From assembly GCA_050116035.1 (NCBI GenBank), contig JASFPJ010000010.1, forward strand, positions 1 through 21,228: a stretch of DNA of 21,228 bases. Reading direction: 5' to 3'. The notes beneath the pieces were generated by a model. The model did not search any database. It was not told the DNA's origin and saw only the letters and a program-made list of their open reading frames with translations. Shown here piece after piece: positions 15,287 to 21,228 of this stretch. Within the stretch, counting starts at the first letter, position 1. Every line of letters begins with the position of its first letter. The translations under genes were made by a program, and so were the position numbers. Source of the DNA: SOIA01 sp050116035. Lineage in GTDB: Bacteria; Acidobacteriota; Aminicenantia; Aminicenantales; Aminicenantaceae.

Positions 15287-16117
15287 TCATTTGCAGTTCA
15301 TATTAATGGACTGGACATAGTCTTCAATGACTCTTAATATTTTTGCTGTTTCCCACCCTAAAAAGCCCTTCAAGTCATCATAACCGACTTTTTGTGCGTA
15401 TTGATCCAAGAACGGTCTGGCTAAAGGAAGGTATGACCAGTGCCATTTTTCTTCTTCATACCCTGTGGGCCGTGTGGGATCCTTAAGAGTGTAAGTCTGG
15501 CAAAAACCATAATCCGAGGCATTTTCTGTGAGCCAGGTGTAAATTTCTTTTCCTTCTCCTGTTGAGAAATATTTGTTATTGAGCGAGTTCAAATCAATAT
15601 CCGTTCCCCAATGATGTCGGGACGTTCCTGGCATTGAGCTGAATCTCAGTATGATTCTGGCTCTTTCTACGGGATTCTTTACTGTTTCAGCGAGATTTTT
15701 TCCATCAACTGGCGTCCTTCCACTCCATTTTCCTTCCCATATGTATTTTTGAGAGTAGAAATTTCGAGTGGCTGAAATAATAATCAGTTTTATTCCGGAT
15801 TGAAGAGCGGCATCATGCATCCGGATGAAAGCCTCGTAGGCTTCTTGTCGTAAATACAGACGACGATTTTTAGTATATTTTGAGTCAACTTCGGCGAAGT
15901 CTTTCTCCTGAGAAGGATCGAATTTTCCCAAGAGATATTTTTTGTCCACTTGAATTTCTGTTTTTTTTCCAGGAGGTTCTGGTTGACGGGGAAATGGTTT
16001 GTTTTCTGAAGGAATAAAGGTTGGTTTTTCGGAATACCCCATTTGGTAAACAGATAGAAGGCAAACAACAAAAAAAAGTGAGAGAATCACATTTAGAATA
16101 GTCTTAAAGCGACTCAT
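15287..16117 (-). CDS. Exported D-alanyl-D-alanine carboxypeptidase-like protein, peptidase family M15B (VanY-type)
   Basis: The 276 residues begin with a signal peptide or anchor (MSRFKTILNV plus a hydrophobic core to about residue 24), then a proline-rich linker (about 38-50) and an M15B zinc-peptidase domain. Signature: SATRNFYSQKYIW (115-127), SRHHWGTDID (166-175) giving His168 and Asp175 as zinc ligands, and EEEKWHW (221-227) with catalytic Glu223 and zinc ligand His226. Such enzymes trim terminal D-Ala from peptidoglycan stem peptides in the periplasm. The ATG is 12 bases after the sucD stop with only a weak ribosome binding site, so it is probably read from the sucCD transcript although its function is unrelated. 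Nothing suggests vancomycin resistance: no vanH, vanA or vanX and no two-component genes are nearby. Confidence 0.9.
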   Translation of the reverse strand: MSRFKTILNVILSLFFVVCLLSVYQMGYSEKPTFIPSENKPFPRQPEPPGKKTEIQVDKKYLLGKFDPSQEKDFAEVDSKYTKNRRLYLRQEAYEAFIRMHDAALQSGIKLIIISATRNFYSQKYIWEGKWSGRTPVDGKNLAETVKNPVERARIILRFSSMPGTSRHHWGTDIDLNSLNNKYFSTGEGKEIYTWLTENASDYGFCQTYTLKDPTRPTGYEEEKWHWSYLPLARPFLDQYAQKVGYDDLKGFLGWETAKILRVIEDYVQSINMNCK

Positions 16118-16129
16118 CTTTTATTGTTG

Positions 16130-16999
16130 TTAGCTCAGGGCTTCCTTGACCTTGAGGCCAATTTCAGCCGGACTCTTGGCGACATGCACTCCGGCGGCTT
16201 CCAGGGCTTCCATTTTTTCCTTGGCTGTGCCCTTTCCCCCAGCGATTATCGCACCGGCATGACCCATCCTTCGTCCAGGAGGGGCAGTCTGGCCTGCGAT
16301 AAAGCTCACCACTGGTTTTGTGAATTCGGCTTTGATGTATTCTGCGGCTTCTTCCTCGGCGGTGCCTCCGATTTCACCGATAAGGATAACTCCTTCTGTT
16401 TCACTATCTTCTTTAAAGAGTTTCAGGAGATCAATAAATTTGAGCCCGACAATAGGGTCACCGCCTATCCCAATGGCTGTCGATTGTCCGAATCCGAGCT
16501 GTGTCACCTGGTCCACGGCTTCATAGGTGAGAGTGCCTGACCGAGATATAATGCCTATCGAACCTGGAGTGTGGATGTGGCCGGGCATGATTCCGATTTT
16601 GCATTTTCCAGGAGATATGATGCCGGGTGTGTTGGGTCCAATCATGCAGCAGTCTTTGTCCTTGAGGAATGATTTCACCTTGATCATGTCAAAAGTGGGA
16701 ATTCCTTCGGTGATGCAGACGATGCATTTGATCCCCGCCGCCGCAGCTTCCATAACCGCATCAGCCGCAAAGAAAGCAGGAACAAAAATGGCAGAGGCAT
16801 TCGCGCCTTCCTTGTCCACGGCCTCGGCGACAGAGTTGAACACCGGAACCTCGAGATGAGTTGTTCCTCCCTTGCCCGGCGTGACCCCGGCGACCACGGC
16901 CGTTCCGTATTCCTGCATCCTCTGAGTGTGGAATGTCCCTTCTCCACCTGTGATTCCCTGGACCACAACCCGCGTTTTTTCATCGATGATAATACTCAT
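16130..16999 (-). CDS. sucD: Succinate--CoA ligase, alpha subunit
   Basis: Alpha subunit of the TCA-cycle enzyme that interconverts succinyl-CoA and succinate with nucleotide phosphorylation. The 289-residue form starting MSIIID is chosen: AGGAG at 17006-17010 sits six bases before this ATG. An ATG 33 bases further upstream lacks a comparable site and would add a lysine-rich tail. Motifs: the CoA-binding Rossmann start VVVQGITGGEG (11-21), IGPNTPGIISPGKCKIG (120-136), ISRSGTLTYE (151-160), GIGGDPI (177-183) and GRRMGHAGAI (242-251) with the phosphorylated histidine at 247. Only 19 bases separate it from sucC, as expected for a complex made from one mRNA. Confidence 0.97.
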   Translation of the reverse strand: MSIIIDEKTRVVVQGITGGEGTFHTQRMQEYGTAVVAGVTPGKGGTTHLEVPVFNSVAEAVDKEGANASAIFVPAFFAADAVMEAAAAGIKCIVCITEGIPTFDMIKVKSFLKDKDCCMIGPNTPGIISPGKCKIGIMPGHIHTPGSIGIISRSGTLTYEAVDQVTQLGFGQSTAIGIGGDPIVGLKFIDLLKLFKEDSETEGVILIGEIGGTAEEEAAEYIKAEFTKPVVSFIAGQTAPPGRRMGHAGAIIAGGKGTAKEKMEALEAAGVHVAKSPAEIGLKVKEALS

Positions 17000-17018
17000 T
17001 TTCTGCTCCTTTCGACAC

Positions 17019-18179
17019 TTATTCTTTGGCAAGGGGAACGACTTTCTCAGCCGCCTCCTTCATCGACTCTGCCGGGAAAAAGGAGAGTCCCGATTCTTTG
17101 AGAATCTTTTTTCCTTCTTCGACGTTTGTTCCCTCGAGTCGGACAACCATTGGAATATCAAGGCTCAGTTCTTTGGCGGCTTTCACAATGCCGTTCGCCA
17201 CTAAATCGCAGCGGACAATACCTCCAAAGATGTTGATCAGCGCAGCCTTGACGTCCTCATCCGAAACAAGAATGTTGAATGCATTCTTGACAGCTTCTTC
17301 TGAAACACCTCCTCCGACATCGAGGAAGTTGGCCGGCATGCCTCCTGAGTGCATGATGATATCCATAGTTGCCATGGCTAATCCAGCCCCGTTCACCATG
17401 CAACCGACATTCCCATCCAGCTTGATGTAGTTCAAGTCGAATTTCGAAGCTTCCACCTCCAGAGGTTCTTCCTCATCCAGGTCCCTCATTTCTTTGATGT
17501 CGGGATGCCGGGGGAGGGCATTATCGTCAAAATTCATTTTGGCATCCAGGGCAAGGACATTGCCCTGTTTGGTCACGAGGAGGGGATTTATTTCAGCCAG
17601 GGAGGCGTCTGTGGCTTCGAAGGCTCTGTAGAGACTCATTATGAACTTGACAGCCTGTTTAAATGTGCCGCCTGCAAGTCCCAGCTTGAAAGCGAGATTC
17701 CTGGCCTGGAAGGCAAGAAACCCGGTGGCCGGATTGATGTATTCTTTGAAGATCAATTCCGGAGTCTCGGCTGCGACTTTTTCAATCTCGACACCGCCCT
17801 CTGAAGAAGCCATGACAACCGGTGCTTCCTTGGCCCGGTCGATAACGATTCCAATGTACAGTTCCCTGTCGATATCCAGAGCTTCTTCGACAAGGATTCT
17901 TTTCACGAGTTTTCCCTCGGGTCCTGTTTGATGCGTGACCAGGGTCATCCCGATCATCTCCCTGGCGATCTTTTCGGCTTCCTGGGAGTTGCTCGCAAGC
18001 TTGATTCCACCTCCCTTGCCTCGTCCGCCCGCGTGCACTTGAGCTTTAAGCACAACCTTAGGACCGATCTTGTCTGCGATTTCCCGAGCCTTTGAGGGAT
18101 CATCAGTCACTTCTCCCTTAGGGATTTGAACCCCATGGTTATTGAGGATTTGTTTGGCTTGATACTCATGAATTTTCAT
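17019..18179 (-). CDS. sucC: Succinate--CoA ligase [ADP/GDP-forming], beta subunit
   Basis: The 386-residue nucleotide-binding subunit, equal in length to the E. coli protein. The N-terminus MKIHEYQAKQIL is typical, followed by the ATP-grasp segment AQVHAGGRGKGGGIKLA (46-62), the AEINPL metal/nucleotide region, then VNGAGLAMATMD, FLDVGGG and NIFGGIVRCD of the C-terminal flavodoxin-like domain that meets the alpha subunit. Whether ADP or GDP is used cannot be judged by eye. AAAGGA lies nine bases before the ATG. A 147-base gap separates it from the fumarase gene upstream; I see no convincing promoter there, only a 6-base stem (CTGGAG 18239-18244 with CTCCAG 18259-18264), so it is probably in the mdh transcript. 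Confidence 0.97.
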   Translation of the reverse strand: MKIHEYQAKQILNNHGVQIPKGEVTDDPSKAREIADKIGPKVVLKAQVHAGGRGKGGGIKLASNSQEAEKIAREMIGMTLVTHQTGPEGKLVKRILVEEALDIDRELYIGIVIDRAKEAPVVMASSEGGVEIEKVAAETPELIFKEYINPATGFLAFQARNLAFKLGLAGGTFKQAVKFIMSLYRAFEATDASLAEINPLLVTKQGNVLALDAKMNFDDNALPRHPDIKEMRDLDEEEPLEVEASKFDLNYIKLDGNVGCMVNGAGLAMATMDIIMHSGGMPANFLDVGGGVSEEAVKNAFNILVSDEDVKAALINIFGGIVRCDLVANGIVKAAKELSLDIPMVVRLEGTNVEEGKKILKESGLSFFPAESMKEAAEKVVPLAKE

Positions 18180-18326
18180 TGTTTTTATCCTTTATTGGAG
18201 TCGTTCAACTGTCTGTATGAGTCTGTTTAGTGATTAGACTGGAGATGTTTTCTTCGGGCTCCAGAGTTCTGTTTCGAAGAGAGCGGAGTCAGGCCTTCAC
18301 GTAAAGAGCGTTATTCGATTTTTTTG

Positions 18327-18881
18327 CTACTCTTTTCTGTACTTTTTCTTCCCTTCTTCATACAGATCGCCGCCGTACATATCATTAATGACGATGCAGG
18401 GGAAGTCTTTGACTTTGACTCTTCTGATAGCTTCAGGACCCAATTCTGGATAAGCAATGACTTCGGCTTCTTCGATACTTTTCGAAATAAGAGCTCCTGC
18501 ACCTCCTACGGCCGCGAGATAGACAGCTTTATGTTTTTTTAAGGATTCCTTGACTTCCTCATTCCTGGATCCTTTTCCGATCGTGCCTTTGAGACCGAGG
18601 GAATGAAGAGTGGGCGCAAAAGAGTCCATCCTGTAGCTGGTGGTTGGCCCCGCAGACCCTATGGGCTTTCCCGGACGAGCGGGAGTGGGTCCCACGTAAT
18701 AGATGATCTGGCCTTTGACATCGATTGGTAGCTCTTTTCCTTCTTCAACGAGTTCAATCAGTTTTTTATGAGCGGAATCCCTTCCTGTATAGAGGTGACC
18801 TGTGATGAAGATTCTGTCTCCAGCCCGCAGTTTCTCTATGGTTTCATCTGAAACTGGAGTTTCGAGTCTGTGTTCAGCCAT
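18327..18881 (-). CDS. Class I fumarate hydratase, beta (C-terminal) subunit
   Basis: Small subunit of the two-subunit Fe-S fumarase (or the related L-tartrate dehydratase), corresponding to the C-terminal domain of E. coli FumA/FumB. The 184 residues show GRDSAHK (33-39), GPTPARPGKPIGSAGPTTS (64-82), GKG (102-104), GGAGALIS (126-133) and ELGPEAI (146-152), the conserved swivelling-domain motifs. The large subunit that holds the 4Fe-4S cluster is not adjacent; the gene directly before it is mdh, five bases away, with the mdh stop codon inside its AAGGAG ribosome binding site. The malate dehydrogenase context makes fumarase far more likely than tartrate dehydratase. Together they would take fumarate to oxaloacetate. 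Confidence 0.93.
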   Translation of the reverse strand: MAEHRLETPVSDETIEKLRAGDRIFITGHLYTGRDSAHKKLIELVEEGKELPIDVKGQIIYYVGPTPARPGKPIGSAGPTTSYRMDSFAPTLHSLGLKGTIGKGSRNEEVKESLKKHKAVYLAAVGGAGALISKSIEEAEVIAYPELGPEAIRRVKVKDFPCIVINDMYGGDLYEEGKKKYRKE

Positions 18882-18886
18882 TCTCC

Positions 18887-19813
18887 TTAAAGTTTAAGCA
18901 AGTCGATGACTGTACGGACAGCGGCCTCAGAATTCTTGATCATTTCTTTCTCTTCATCTGTGAGGTCAATCTCTATGATCTCTTCGACTCCATTGGCGCC
19001 TAACTTGATGGGAACTCCAAAATATATACCATTGATCCCGTATTCTCCTTCCAGATAAGCCGCGCAGGGGAGTATCTTCTTTTTGTCTTTAACGATGGAT
19101 TCCACCATTTCAGCGACAGCGAGTGAAGGCGCATAGTAAGCGCTTCCTGTTTTTAGGTATTTTACGATCTCACCACCACCCTTTCTGGTCCTTTCGATGA
19201 TTGCGTCAAGCCTGTCTTGAGGGATGAAGTGAGAGACGGGAATTCCGGAGACTGTCGTGTACCGCGAGATAGGAACCATGGTGTCTCCGTGTCCACCAAG
19301 GACGAGAGCTTGGATGCTCTCAACGGAAACGTTGATTTCCATGGCCAGGAAAGTTCTAAATCGAGTGGTATCGAGAATTCCGGCCATCCCAAAAACTCTG
19401 TTTTTCGGGAATCCACTGACCTTGAAAGCTGTGTAGGTCATGGCGTCCAGAGGGTTGGAGACGACAAGAAGTATGGCGTTGGGAGAGTGCTTGATGACTT
19501 CTTCAGTGACAGGCTTCACGATCTTGATGTTTGAATCGACCAGCTCATCGCGACTCATTCCTGGCGTTCTGGGTTTTCCAGCGGTGATTACCACGATGTC
19601 AGAGTCTTTTGTGTCAGCATAGGAGTTCGTGCCGATGATGGCGGAGTCGTATTTCCCGACCGGTCCGCCTTCGCGAATATCCAGTCCTTTTCCGATGGGC
19701 ATGTCTTCGATGATGTCCAGCAGGACGACATCTCCGAGTTCTTTCTCAGCAATCTTGAATGCAGTGACTTCTCCAACGTGTCCGGCTCCAATAACTGTAA
19801 TTTTTTTCCTCAT
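18887..19813 (-). CDS. mdh: Malate dehydrogenase (LDH-like type)
   Basis: NAD-dependent interconversion of malate and oxaloacetate. The 308 residues match the lactate-dehydrogenase-like MDH group. Motifs: GAGHVG (9-14), Asp33 after the second beta strand (LLDI) for NAD ribose, GKPRTPGMSR (79-88) with Arg82 at the position that separates malate from lactate dehydrogenases, Asn120 (VSNPLD), Asp148 and Arg151 (ILDTTRFR), and the catalytic His175 in GGHGDTMV. AGGAGG at 19821-19826 sets the start. It is the first gene after a promoter and a leader of about 150 bases, leading mdh-fumarase beta-sucC-sucD-M15. The stop codon lies within the ribosome binding site of the fumarase gene. Confidence 0.97.
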   Translation of the reverse strand: MRKKITVIGAGHVGEVTAFKIAEKELGDVVLLDIIEDMPIGKGLDIREGGPVGKYDSAIIGTNSYADTKDSDIVVITAGKPRTPGMSRDELVDSNIKIVKPVTEEVIKHSPNAILLVVSNPLDAMTYTAFKVSGFPKNRVFGMAGILDTTRFRTFLAMEINVSVESIQALVLGGHGDTMVPISRYTTVSGIPVSHFIPQDRLDAIIERTRKGGGEIVKYLKTGSAYYAPSLAVAEMVESIVKDKKKILPCAAYLEGEYGINGIYFGVPIKLGANGVEEIIEIDLTDEEKEMIKNSEAAVRTVIDLLKL

Positions 19814-19972
19814 TATTAAACCTCCTGTTATATTTGATTATAAAGAGAATGAAAACTATTTCATTCGCGCATTTCTTGTTTGCTAGGCTTATGCGCTGTT
19901 TAGCCTCTCTTGTGAATCTGTTGCGTGTAATTTTGAGTCGCTCTTCAAGAAGTCCTGCTTAATTGATACCTG

Positions 19973-20001
19973 AATATAATTCATATATTTTGTACAGTCA
20001 A
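19973..20001 (-). promoter_or_regulatory. Promoter of the mdh-fumarase-sucCD operon
   Basis: On the minus strand TTGACT (20001-19996) and TATATT (19978-19973) are exactly 17 bases apart, each one base from consensus. Transcription would start near 19966 and leave a leader of about 150 bases. Within it AGGCT and AGCCT (19885-19889 and 19902-19906) can form a short stem; no known riboswitch is recognisable. Confidence 0.68.
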
Positions 20002-20036
20002 GAAGAAGTTCAACCGGAAATTAAAAAAGCAGACAG

Positions 20037-20054
20037 GCACTCTTTAAGAAGTGC
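20037..20054 (-). terminator. Weak stem-loop followed by a T-run
   Basis: GCACT (20037-20041) and AGTGC (20050-20054) pair around an 8-base loop. Read on the minus strand, six T's follow (20028-20023) but only after an 8-base gap, so this is a marginal intrinsic terminator for transcripts coming from icd. Confidence 0.3.
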
Positions 20055-20116
20055 TCTATCTCTTTTTATCATCCGTATGCGTCAAGTGAGATGCTGCCTC
20101 TTCTGACTAGTTTGAG

Positions 20117-20139
20117 GAAAAGGGGCCAGGCCCCTTTTC
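20117..20139. terminator. Strong GC palindrome flanked by A4/T4, terminator or REP-like
   Basis: Arms 20117-20127 (GAAAAGGGGCC) and 20129-20139 are perfect reverse complements around a single central base. As RNA in either direction the GGGGC/GCCCC stem would be followed by four U's, like a short bidirectional intrinsic terminator. It lies 107 bases past the icd stop. It could equally be a dispersed REP-type palindrome. Confidence 0.5.
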
Positions 20140-20245
20140 TTAAAAGTGCTCAGTCTGATGGATCATTTGTTCTGATGCGGCAACAGGAAACAGGCTTTTT
20201 TGTCTGAGAAAAGTAGCCTGCAGCCATAATCGGTGTGACTCGAGC

Positions 20246-21228
20246 TTATTTGACGTAACTTTCCCACTTGTCCTTTAAGTTAGGATCCTGGAGAGTTTCC
20301 ATGATATAGTCAGCAAGTTCTGCGCCTGTCGCACCAGTATCCCTTCCTGTGAGGACCAGTTTTTTCTCATACTGGCCGCAGATATCTAAAGCCATTTCCA
20401 GATTTTTAGCTCTTTCAGGATAACCAATGTGATTGATTAGCATGGAGGCAGCACGAATCATGCTGGATGGGTCAGCATACTGAGCCCGGCCTTCTTTAAC
20501 CATACGGGGAGCTGAACCATGAATAGCTTCAAACATGGCGTACTGTTTGCCGATATTCGCGCTTCCGGCAGTCCCGACGCCTCCCTGGAATTCAGCCGCT
20601 TCATCGGTCAGGATATCTCCGTAGAGATTCGGGAGGACAACGACTCTAAATTGAGTTCTGCGTTTGGGATCAACGAGCTTCGCGGTCATGATGTCGATGT
20701 ACCAGTCATCCACCTCGACTTCGGGGTATTCTTTGGCAATCTTGTAGCCGATATCCAGGAATTTTCCATCCGATGTCTTGACGACGTTCGCTTTGGTCAC
20801 GATTGTCACCTTGTTGATGTTATTCTTTTTTGCGTAATCAAAAGCCAGTCGAATGATTCTCTCTGCGCCCTGGGATGTGATGACTTTAAAGTCCATGGCC
20901 AAATCTTCAGTGACGTTGATTCCCTTGCTGCCCATGATGTAAGCCCCTTCGGTATTTTCCCGGAAGAACATCCAGTCGATTCCATCCTTCGGGACTTTGA
21001 CAGGCCTAACATTGGCGAACAGATCCAGATAGCGCCGCATGGACACATTGCAGCTCTCGATGTTGGGCCAGGGATCGCCTTTCCGTGGCGTGGTGGTTGG
21101 GCCCTTAAGAGTGACGTGGCATTTTTTGATCTCTTCCAGTACATCATCAGGGATGGACTTGTTCTGCTCAGAGCGGTTTTCGATGGTCAGTCCTTCGATA
21201 TTGCGCATCTCGACTTTTTCGCTTTTAA
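20246..21228 (-). CDS. icd: Isocitrate dehydrogenase, N-terminus beyond the window
   Basis: Oxidative decarboxylation of isocitrate to 2-oxoglutarate. The frame is open past the ATG at 21208 to the window edge, and the family's N-terminal GDGIG nucleotide region is missing, so the true start lies outside. Numbering from the visible ATG: KGPTTTP (35-41), SCNVSMRR (52-59) and LDLFANVRPV (61-70) with the isocitrate-binding Ser, Asn and Arg residues, FRENTEG (82-88), TKANVVK (138-144), NLYGDILTD (194-202) and EAIHGSAPRM (227-236). The LDLFANVRPV and TKANVVK context favours isocitrate over isopropylmalate dehydrogenase, as does the mdh-fumarase-sucCD neighbourhood. Arg235-Met236 stands where NADP enzymes usually have Lys-Tyr and NAD enzymes Asp-Ile, so the cofactor is uncertain. 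Confidence 0.88.
   Translation of the reverse strand, partial: KSEKVEMRNIEGLTIENRSEQNKSIPDDVLEEIKKCHVTLKGPTTTPRKGDPWPNIESCNVSMRRYLDLFANVRPVKVPKDGIDWMFFRENTEGAYIMGSKGINVTEDLAMDFKVITSQGAERIIRLAFDYAKKNNINKVTIVTKANVVKTSDGKFLDIGYKIAKEYPEVEVDDWYIDIMTAKLVDPKRRTQFRVVVLPNLYGDILTDEAAEFQGGVGTAGSANIGKQYAMFEAIHGSAPRMVKEGRAQYADPSSMIRAASMLINHIGYPERAKNLEMALDICGQYEKKLVLTGRDTGATGAELADYIMETLQDPNLKDKWESYVK

Larger units (their letters stand above)
19814..20245. other. 432-base intergenic region between icd and mdh
   Basis: No coding frame of quality is visible on either strand. From the icd side it holds a strong palindrome at 20117-20139, a weaker stem at 20037-20054 whose left half also nearly complements TCTTAAAAGTGC at 20138-20149, the mdh promoter, and an AT-rich leader with the mdh ribosome binding site. 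It therefore separates icd and mdh into different transcription units. Confidence 0.6.

Noticed and set aside
15287..16117. VanY-type vancomycin-resistance function
   Set aside because: M15B domain proteins are common cell-wall enzymes and no other van genes are nearby.
17000..17032. ATG at 17032 as start of sucD
   Set aside because: It would run into the end of sucC, add a Lys-rich tail absent from the family, and ignore AGGAG placed correctly for the ATG at 16999.
16124..17931. Several plus-strand frames opposite sucD and sucC
   Set aside because: Succinate-CoA ligase motifs on the minus strand account for the whole stretch.
19814..20245. tRNA, small RNA or riboswitch in the icd-mdh gap
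   Set aside because: No cloverleaf, anticodon arm or known aptamer pattern could be recognised by eye.

Overview
The window reads as ordinary, densely coded bacterial chromosome of moderate G+C. Promoters are of the sigma-70 TTGACA/TATAAT kind and most genes have AGGAG-type ribosome binding sites. Lgt, LspA, exported peptidases and a ChaN-type exported protein point to a bacterium with a lipoprotein-bearing envelope, probably diderm. The TCA enzymes (two-subunit class I fumarase, LDH-like malate dehydrogenase) would fit a lineage such as Aminicenantes/Acidobacteriota, but this is a weak inference and no marker in the window settles the taxonomy. There are no rRNA, tRNA, CRISPR, phage or intact transposase genes.

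Layout: (1) 1-419, minus, the N-terminal part of an octopine/nopaline-dehydrogenase-family protein cut by the window edge. (2) 574-3021, plus, a consensus promoter and the nadC-nadB pair for NAD synthesis; the nadC transcript looks leaderless. (3) 3042-3173, a long imperfect inverted repeat, MITE/REP-like. (4) 3201-8210, plus, the overlapping run ileS-lspA-lgt-rluD-like (isoleucyl-tRNA synthetase, lipoprotein maturation, rRNA pseudouridylation). (5) 8262-10477, plus, an EF-G2-type GTPase with its own promoter. (6) 10494-10616, a short protein-like fragment on the minus strand that may be a gene relic. (7) 10739-11939, minus, an MFS transporter, divergent from (8) 12078-15246, plus, an exported ChaN-like protein with a C-terminal PDZ domain and an exported M14 metallocarboxypeptidase. 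(9) 15287-21228, minus, in order of transcription: icd (N-terminus beyond the window), a 432-base gap with a strong palindrome and a promoter, then mdh, fumarase beta subunit, sucC, sucD and an exported M15B peptidase.

Functionally, nadC-nadB make nicotinate mononucleotide from aspartate but lack nadA here. LspA and Lgt are consecutive steps of lipoprotein maturation. The right-hand cluster covers isocitrate to 2-oxoglutarate, succinyl-CoA to succinate, and fumarate to malate to oxaloacetate, but the fumarase alpha subunit and the 2-oxoglutarate-oxidising enzyme are not in the window. I see no multigene system that is clearly new. The best leads are the leaderless nadC start, the ChaN-PDZ protein beside a carboxypeptidase, the orphan fumarase beta subunit, the palindromic intergenic elements and the possible relic downstream of the EF-G2 gene.
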